The notes beneath the pieces are model-generated. The model was given only the letters and a program-made list of their open reading frames with translations, searched no databases and was not told the origin of the DNA. Below are positions 32,834-37,527 of a stretch of DNA of 37,527 bases, piece by piece; the stretch's first letter is position 1, and each line of letters starts with the position of its first letter. Made by a program: the position numbers and the translations under genes. The DNA lies in NCBI RefSeq assembly GCF_004795055.1, contig NZ_SSBJ01000054.1:1-37527 (forward strand), read 5' to 3'. Origin of the DNA: Streptomyces sp. A1136 (lineage in GTDB: Bacteria > Actinomycetota > Actinomycetes > Streptomycetales > Streptomycetaceae).

Positions 32834-33714
32834 ACACCCCTCTCGTACAAGCGTCTTGGTGGTACGCACGCCTCTACCCAGGCGGACTCGACCGCCTGGC
32901 CCCGGCTGTTTCCCGCTTCCTGCCACCACTTGTCGGCCTGGCGCAGGAACTCGGCGCCGACCGCTGGTTCTTTATCCAGTACACCGACTGGAAGGGCCCG
33001 CACCTGAGGCTCCGGATCCACGGCGAGCGCGACACGGTGGACCGGCTCCACCGTCGGCTCCCGCGGATCGCCCTCGACCTCGCAGCACTCGCCCGCGAGG
33101 GCGTCCCGAGCCGTAGAGTCCTGGTTCCCTTCGAGCTAGGCCCGTTCAGCGGAAGCCATGCCGGAGCCGAAGCCGGTCTCTACGAACCCGAGGACGGAAA
33201 ATACGGAGGGCCCCTGGGGACCGAGCTCGCGGAAGAGGTCTTCCAGCATTCCAGCGACCTCGCCCTGTGGGCCACAAGTTTGCAGCGCCCCCTCGATCGT
33301 GCAGCCCTTGCCACACTGCTGCTGCGCGCCTCGGTAGTTGCCCTGCGGGATGACGGTACGAGCACCGACACCGCCTGGTTCTGGGAGCGCCACCTCGCAT
33401 GGTGGACCCATGACGGAGGACGAGAAGCCGAAGCGCTCCGCACACGTTTGCGGCACTCAGCGGATGCGGACAAGCTGGGAATCCGCAGCCGGATCGCTGA
33501 CATGACAACCGACCCGGAGGTGCGGGCCCGTGTACAGGTCTGGACGGAGGTTCTGTCCGCATACCTAAAGAGGGCCAAAGCTCGCCAGGTTGCCTATAGC
33601 GCAGGGCACCTGGTGTTCCACCAGGCCCACATGATGTGCAACCGGCTGGGAGTGCTACCGCGAGAAGAGGCCCTCCTAGGAATCCTGGCGTCCGAACAAC
33701 CCGGTTCGCTGTGA
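32830..33714 (+). CDS. LanB-type elimination subunit (SpaB_C / thiopeptide-type domain)
   Basis: 294 residues from GTG 32830, overlapping the previous stop as GTGA. This is the SpaB_C domain: ADRWFFIQYTDWKGPHLRLR near residue 43, LYEPEDGKYGGP near 118 and HQAHMMCNRLG near 264. The Y-x-P-E...YGG motif is typical of domains that eliminate glutamate from glutamylated Ser/Thr. Related proteins in thiopeptide pathways instead form the pyridine by [4+2] cycloaddition, and such clusters usually encode two of these domains. Here there is only one, so elimination is favoured. Confidence 0.88.
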   Translation: MNTPLVQASWWYARLYPGGLDRLAPAVSRFLPPLVGLAQELGADRWFFIQYTDWKGPHLRLRIHGERDTVDRLHRRLPRIALDLAALAREGVPSRRVLVPFELGPFSGSHAGAEAGLYEPEDGKYGGPLGTELAEEVFQHSSDLALWATSLQRPLDRAALATLLLRASVVALRDDGTSTDTAWFWERHLAWWTHDGGREAEALRTRLRHSADADKLGIRSRIADMTTDPEVRARVQVWTEVLSAYLKRAKARQVAYSAGHLVFHQAHMMCNRLGVLPREEALLGILASEQPGSL

Positions 33715-33768
33715 ACCTTTGTGGCATCCCATCAGAGGGTGAGCCGCACGTAGTGGCACAATATATGC

Positions 33769-33981
33769 ATGGCACATGATGAGAAATCCGGAAACCGTTC
33801 CATAGCTATTGGTCTCGCGGCGGGCATGTCGCTCGGCATCGCAGTCGGGCTTCTGCTCGGGCTTTTCGTCTTCGACAACGTCGGCCTCGGTGTGGGCCTC
33901 GGTATCGGGATCGGCAGCGCTGCCGGTATCGGCCCCGCCGTACGCCGCGCCCACAGTGCACCCGCGCGGGACGAAGACTGA
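33769..33981 (+). CDS. Small Gly-rich membrane protein
   Basis: 70 residues from ATG 33769: a charged start (MAHDEKSGNR), two adjacent membrane helices rich in Gly (IAIGLAAGMSLGIAVGLLLG and VGLGVGLGIGIGSAAGIG) and a basic tail. No ribosome site is visible, so translation may be leaderless or weak. Proteins of this kind occur widely in actinomycetes with no known role. At 54 bases after the biosynthetic genes it is a possible immunity or accessory peptide, but this is only positional. Confidence 0.6.
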   Translation: MAHDEKSGNRSIAIGLAAGMSLGIAVGLLLGLFVFDNVGLGVGLGIGIGSAAGIGPAVRRAHSAPARDED

Positions 33982-34067
33982 GGCTACCCTCCGGCCGCTC
34001 CGGCACCACACCACTCCAACCTGTACGAGTGCCACTGTCAGTTTTCAGACAATCGAAAGGATGCAGA

Positions 34068-34496
34068 ATGCGCTCAACTGTCACAAGGACAGCCGTCGTC
34101 GGGATAGCTTTAGCTGCCTGTTCGCTCTCCATGAGCCCGGCGTCTGCGGCGGAAGGAAGCTGGTCCAGGGCTTACGGAAACGCAGCGGTCACGGGGAATC
34201 ATCGTGTGGAACGTGAGCTGCCTTTCTCTGTACTTTCCACGCTGGTCATCACAGGCGAGCTGAAGAACACCGGCAACGACTGCTATTCTCTCTGGGCCAA
34301 GCTCGACATCGGCAGTGCACCAGCCACGAGGGCTGCCACCCAGTGCGGTGCGGGCTCGGCGACGTTCAATCTGCGCTCGGCGCCCAGCATGAGCCCTAGC
34401 GGAACGCTCTTCCTCTGTAGAGGCGAAGGCACCCAGGACTGCGGTCCGCGGTTCTCGGCCCGCGAGTTCCCCGTCAACCTCTGGCCGATTATCTGA
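34068..34496 (+). CDS. Secreted hypothetical protein
   Basis: 142 residues from ATG 34068 (AAAGGA 7 bases upstream; the ATG at 34061 is out of frame). An N-terminal signal peptide ends near SMSPASAAEGSW. The mature part is small, with four Cys (DCYSLWAKL, TQCGAG, FLCRGEG, QDCGPRF) likely in two disulphides, in a beta-rich domain. The family is not recognised; small exported Cys proteins of this sort are common in Streptomyces. Two hairpin terminators follow. Confidence 0.75.
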   Translation: MRSTVTRTAVVGIALAACSLSMSPASAAEGSWSRAYGNAAVTGNHRVERELPFSVLSTLVITGELKNTGNDCYSLWAKLDIGSAPATRAATQCGAGSATFNLRSAPSMSPSGTLFLCRGEGTQDCGPRFSAREFPVNLWPII

Positions 34497-34511
34497 TGCT
34501 AGCCTCAGCCC

Positions 34512-34538
34512 GCGCGGCGGGCGACGAGGTCGCCGCGC
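34512..34538 (+). terminator. Hairpin terminator after the secreted protein gene
   Basis: 8-bp stem GCGCGGCG / CGCCGCGC, 15 bases after the stop codon, with further pairing possible in the 11-base loop. Confidence 0.6.
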
Positions 34539-34612
34539 GCCGGCGCGCATCGAATGGGCCGTGACTGACCGGCCCGCCTGACGGCGACACACCAGACCTG
34601 GCTAGGGCGGCG

Positions 34613-34638
34613 GGCCGCACGGAAGACTCCGTGCGGCC
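34613..34638. terminator. Second hairpin terminator
   Basis: 11-bp perfect stem GGCCGCACGGA / TCCGTGCGGCC with a 4-base loop AGAC. It probably reinforces the end of the RiPP transcription unit. Confidence 0.7.
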
Positions 34639-34965
34639 GGTCGCTGCTGCTCTGGATGCTTTCCGGCTGAGGCGGGTGTGCGCCCCCAGGCGAACTTGAG
34701 GTCGTCGAGCAGGGCGTCCTCCAGCGACCGCTCCTATCGGGCGCGCAGCAGGAACGGGGCGTCTACATCCGTTCACAGATAAAGGCACTCGTGTTGACCG
34801 GCCAGCCTGTAGCGGTCGTGCGAGGCTGGCTTACAGCCGGGCCCGACGCGCGCAGCAGCTCCTCAAGGCGGTCCCTGGTGCCGGTCGGCGAACGCCTTCA
34901 GGTGCTGCATCCGGTGTTGGAGGTGGCGCGGCCGCGCTGGGCGGCGGTGGTGTCGGCGATGCGCA
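34639..34965. other. Stretch without a supported gene next to an IS
   Basis: About 325 bp between the terminators and the IS left end. Open frames here have no start context or family likeness. It may hold the remains of a gene interrupted by the IS. Confidence 0.35.
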
Positions 34966-35832
34966 ATAAGACTTCGTTTCATTTGGCGAGGCGGCGGTGG
35001 CAGATGAGGGCTGCGGCTATGCCGACGAAGGCGAGGAAGTGTTCGGCCTTGCGCTCGTATCGGCGATGGAGGCGGCGGCAGCCGGCGAGCCAGGACACGG
35101 TCCCTTTCGACGACCCACCGGTGGCGGCCGAGACGCTGTGACGACTCGATGCCCTTGCGGGCGATGCGGTGGCGGATGCCGCGTTTGCGGAGCCATCGGC
35201 GCAGGTGGTCGTAGTCGTAGCCCTTGTCGGCGTGCAGTTTCGCCGGCCGTCGCCTGCGCGGGCCGCGGCGGGAACGGATGGGCGGGATCCCACGCACGAG
35301 CGGTTCCAGGCCGAGGCTGTCGTGCATGTTCGCGCCCGAGATGCCGAGCGAGAGCGGCAGTCCGTTCCGATCGGTGATCAGGTGGATTTTCGATCCGGGC
35401 TTGCCACGGTCGGTCGGATTCGGTCCCGTCAAAGGCCCCCTTTTGCAGCCCGCATGCTGACGGAGTCGATCGCGCAGCGCGACCAGTCCAGTTCCCCGCG
35501 GGCACCGAGTTCGTCAAGGATGACGCGGTGGAGGCGGGCCCAGACCCGAGCCCGGCTCCACTGGGCGAAACGCCGGTAGACCGTCTGCCAGCTCGGGCCG
35601 AAAACCGGCGGCAGCTGCCGCCACGTGCAGCCCGAGGTCGCTACGAAGATGATCGCGGCCAATGCTTCGCGGTCACCCGCTCGACGCCGGCCGCCACCCT
35701 GCGGACGTATCACCTCCGTCGGCGGTACCACCCGCCGGAACAACACCCACAACTCGTCCGGCATCAACCGCTCAACCAAATCCGCCATGCACGGATCAAC
35801 GAACCATCACGCCAAAAGAAACGATGTCTTAG
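34966..35832 (-). mobile_element. IS5-family insertion sequence (about 0.87 kb)
   Basis: Ends are imperfect inverted repeats: TAAGACTTCGTTTCATTTGGC from 34967 inward, and TAAGACATCGTTTCTTTTGGC read inward from about 35830. It carries one minus-strand transposase in two overlapping frames. It is different from the IS at 959. It sits between the RiPP region and the next hypothetical gene. Confidence 0.8.
34979..35788 (-). pseudogene. IS5-family transposase with programmed shift and a second, disabling frameshift
   Basis: OrfA starts at ATG 35788 (MADLVERLMPDELWVLFRRV) and carries the first Asp in CAIDSVSMRAAKGGL. It ends at 35429 over an A4G5 run (35436-35444), the usual slippery site for shifting into orfB. 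OrfB has HLITDRNGLPLSLGISGANM, the second Asp in LHADKGYDYD and the Glu in HRWVVER. Directly after this Glu, one extra G shifts the frame; the natural ending TVSWLAGCRRLHRRYERKAE to CHRRLAK lies in the third frame and stops at 34979. This copy is probably inactive. Confidence 0.8.
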
Positions 35833-35872
35833 TGACGCGGTCGTCGGTTCGCGAACTCTGTCGGCCTGGCGG

Positions 35873-36736
35873 ATGTCCCTGCAGATCGAGAACGTCATGG
35901 GCGAGATCGTCAAGGGCCCGGCCTTCACCATGCCGATGCCCTGGGCCTCGGAGAGCTTCCGGAAGGCACTCGGAGGCACCGTCCACCGCCAGGTGTACAT
36001 GACGGACTGGCTGGCGCAGATCGACACCGGTCGAGGACTGCTTTCGGAGGCCAGCAGTCGCCCTCTCTCGGAGTACCGGGAATACGTGGGCGGTCTCGGA
36101 CACAGTCCAACCCGCTTCGAGCTTGATTCTTCTCTGCACTCCGGCCTCGGCGTGAACGGGCTTCTGGGGGCTGATGCGCTCAGTTCCCCTGCCGTCCTCG
36201 ACGACGTCGAACTGGAGGTGGAGGTCGCCGACCGGGTCGAGGATCTCCTCACTCCGCAGCAAGCGGGGCGGCTCGACGCATTCGAGGACCTCCGCAGGGT
36301 GATGACGGGCGTCGATGCCAAGGTTGTAGAGATGCTCGAAGGCGGATGGCATGTCGTTCGTGAGGCTCCGCCGGCTGCTGCCGAAATGGCTGCTCAGTGC
36401 GCGGTCGAGGCCATTGACCGCGCCATCCGCGCAGCCGCGCCCGATAGCGAGGTAGAACAGTGGCTTCCTTCTTCAGGGCGTCCCAAGAAAGAGTGGCACT
36501 CTGAGTCCGGCCGGCTCACCAGATCCGTGAGGATCCGGTACATCATGCGTGGCTACAAGGACGAGGCGAAGATGACATGCACCGTGGCGGACAACCTCAT
36601 CGCCCTTCAGATGCAGACGACGTCACGCGCCCAAGCCATCAAGCACGCGTCAGCAGGCGACTTGCAGCTGGCCCGCTGCCTGCTGAGTACCGCGGAGCAC
36701 ATCCTGACGATGCTGTTTGTCGTCGAGAGACATTAA
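35873..36736 (+). CDS. Hypothetical protein, possibly 5'-trimmed by the IS
   Basis: 287 residues from ATG 35873 (MSLQIENVMGEIVKGPAFTM). Residues 1-140 are mixed. Residues 150-250 are helical (LDAFEDLRRVMTGVDAKVVE, GWHVVREAPPAAAEMAAQCA) and followed by VEQWLPSSGRPKKEWHSESG. The helical pattern faintly recalls the nuclease-like domain seen beside some prokaryotic Argonaute-type defence genes, but I cannot confirm that. No signal peptide or membrane segment. The IS end lies only about 40 bp upstream, so its promoter or first codons may have been displaced. Confidence 0.6.
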   Translation: MSLQIENVMGEIVKGPAFTMPMPWASESFRKALGGTVHRQVYMTDWLAQIDTGRGLLSEASSRPLSEYREYVGGLGHSPTRFELDSSLHSGLGVNGLLGADALSSPAVLDDVELEVEVADRVEDLLTPQQAGRLDAFEDLRRVMTGVDAKVVEMLEGGWHVVREAPPAAAEMAAQCAVEAIDRAIRAAAPDSEVEQWLPSSGRPKKEWHSESGRLTRSVRIRYIMRGYKDEAKMTCTVADNLIALQMQTTSRAQAIKHASAGDLQLARCLLSTAEHILTMLFVVERH

Positions 36737-37155
36737 AGGCAGTCGGGACAACCCCTTCATAGGCGCCCGGCGCGGGTTTCCAAACGCGAGAGCGGACTCC
36801 TGTGACTGCTCGGATGCCGTACCGGGAGGAGCCGGAGGCGGTCTTGTAGCTGTCTCACAGAACGCGGTTTTCCCTGGCCAGGGTACCCGTGTACATCGTG
36901 CCGAAAAGACTCAGTTGAACGTCGAGAGCAGGCAGGAAACCGGGGGGCTCCCCTCGTCCAGATACAAGATGCGTGCTACACGGTGCGGTGCGAAACTCAA
37001 CAAGGACGGTAGACAGACTCGACCAATACGCCTCTCTCGGAGGTGAGGTCGAAGGCATACGTCACGTCTGAGTCCCGTCGGGACGCGGCGCCACGATCGT
37101 GGCTTGACGAACGTCTCGGCGAACCCAAGATTCTGAGACAGGGAGCGTGAAAGGC
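36737..37155. other. Stretch without a supported gene
   Basis: About 420 bp between the hypothetical gene and the secreted repeat protein. Short frames only; no repeat, RNA or clear promoter seen. GGGAG at 37141-37145 is the probable ribosome site of the next gene. Confidence 0.4.
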
Positions 37156-37527
37156 ATGGCCCGAGTCCGCAGGCATCTTCCGGCTGTCGCCGCCGCGTCG
37201 GCAGCGGCAATCGCACTGGTCGGGAGCATTGCTCTACCAACTGCCGCCGCATCCCCGAAGCTTCTCTCGCAGTCGGACACGTGCAAGTCGGGGTACGTGT
37301 GGCGTGAAGCCACTGGCTCCGGTGACCACGTCTGTGTCACTCCGGGGGTCCGCGCCCAGGCACAGGACGACAACGCCCACGCCGCGGCGAGGCGGGTCAG
37401 CCCCAGCGACTCCACCTGCAAGTCCGGATATGTGTGGCGCGAGGCAACAGCCAGCGACCTCGTCTGCGTCACCCCGGGCACCCGCGCCCAGGCAAAAGAC
37501 GACAACGCCCACGCCGCCAGCCGCGTC
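37156..37527 (+). CDS. Secreted protein with ~40-residue repeats, cut by window edge
   Basis: Begins MARVRRHLPAVAAASAAAIA, a signal peptide ending near LPTAAASPK; GTG 37147 is an alternative start. After it come two copies of a repeat, TCKSGYVWREAT followed by VCVTPGTRAQAKDDNAHAA and a variable RVSPSDS-like spacer. Each repeat has two Cys, likely one disulphide per unit. The frame is still open at the last base, so more repeats or another domain may follow. Similar exported repeat proteins occur in Streptomyces with no known function. Confidence 0.75.
   Translation, partial: MARVRRHLPAVAAASAAAIALVGSIALPTAAASPKLLSQSDTCKSGYVWREATGSGDHVCVTPGVRAQAQDDNAHAAARRVSPSDSTCKSGYVWREATASDLVCVTPGTRAQAKDDNAHAASRV

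Larger units (their letters stand above)
21684..33714 (+). other. RiPP biosynthetic gene cluster (azole/dehydroamino-acid peptides)
   Basis: Twelve collinear + strand genes: ABC ATPase, ABC permease, YcaO, E1-like protein, RRE-E1-SagB fusion, nitroreductase, three precursors, RRE-M50 protein, LanB glutamylation subunit and LanB elimination subunit. Most junctions overlap or are under 20 bp, so there are two coupled blocks around the precursor genes. Known chemistry predicts ATP-dependent cyclodehydration of Cys/Ser/Thr to azolines, oxidation to azoles, and tRNA-Glu-dependent dehydration of remaining Ser/Thr. The product class is inferred as linear azole peptides related to goadsporin. Confidence 0.85.

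Noticed and set aside
21684..33714. Macrocyclic thiopeptide cluster
   Set aside because: Only one SpaB_C-type protein is present and it has the elimination motif. The cores lack the Cys-rich pattern of classical thiopeptides. Not fully excluded, since genes outside the window cannot be seen.

Overview
The window is high-GC actinomycete DNA, almost certainly from a Streptomyces or close relative. The basis is strongly biased third codon positions, GTG/TTG starts, ATGA/GTGA gene overlaps, and the families present: DUF6882-like protein, XRE-TPR regulator, helicase-associated-domain proteins, IS5-family elements, and a lectin/Ala-rich polymorphic toxin. It reads like an accessory region of a chromosome arm or a linear plasmid rather than core genome. 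No rRNA, tRNA or CRISPR array was seen.

Left part (1 to about 7.5 kb): a debris field. Two inverted copies of one IS5-family element flank a DUF6882-like gene. Then come four decayed C-terminal tails of the same kind of tyrosine recombinase, lying between unrelated cargo: a nucleotidyltransferase with a frameshifted end, small hypotheticals, an intact ADP-ribosylglycohydrolase, a BAAT-type alpha/beta hydrolase and a truncated inositol-phosphatase remnant. Remnants of a helicase-associated-domain protein and a MarR-like protein follow (7.1-8.0 kb).

Middle part (8.3 to 21.4 kb): a 1528-residue secreted protein (signal peptide, ricin-B lectin, about 630 residues of Ala-rich coiled coil, pretoxin region, C-terminal toxin-like domain) with a small overlapping downstream gene that is the candidate immunity gene. 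Next is a DEAD/DEAH helicase pseudogene in which about 300 bp is inverted, followed by two clusters of short hairpins rich in GCGNAGC loops that resemble Streptomyces telomere DNA. A replication- or regulation-like HTH protein, an HTH + TPR two-gene regulator with two small divergent genes, a truncated coiled-coil membrane protein and a MITE complete this part.

Right part (21.7 to 34.5 kb): a RiPP biosynthetic gene cluster, all on the + strand. It has an ABC exporter pair, a YcaO cyclodehydratase, a small zinc-type E1-like protein, an RRE/E1-like/SagB-dehydrogenase fusion and a second nitroreductase. Three tandem precursor peptides (57, 58 and 59 aa) follow, one with a GTG start, then a strong attenuator-like hairpin, an RRE + M50 intramembrane protease-like protein, and a split LanB dehydratase (glutamylation subunit, then elimination subunit). 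The combination predicts peptides carrying azol(in)es and dehydroamino acids. Only one SpaB_C-type domain is present and it keeps the elimination-type motif, so the product is more likely a linear goadsporin-like azole peptide family than a macrocyclic thiopeptide. The cores are unusual: Ser/Thr-rich with only one or two Cys. Two small membrane/secreted genes follow, then an IS5-family element marks a likely boundary. The window ends with a hypothetical protein and the start of a secreted protein built of roughly 40-residue repeats.
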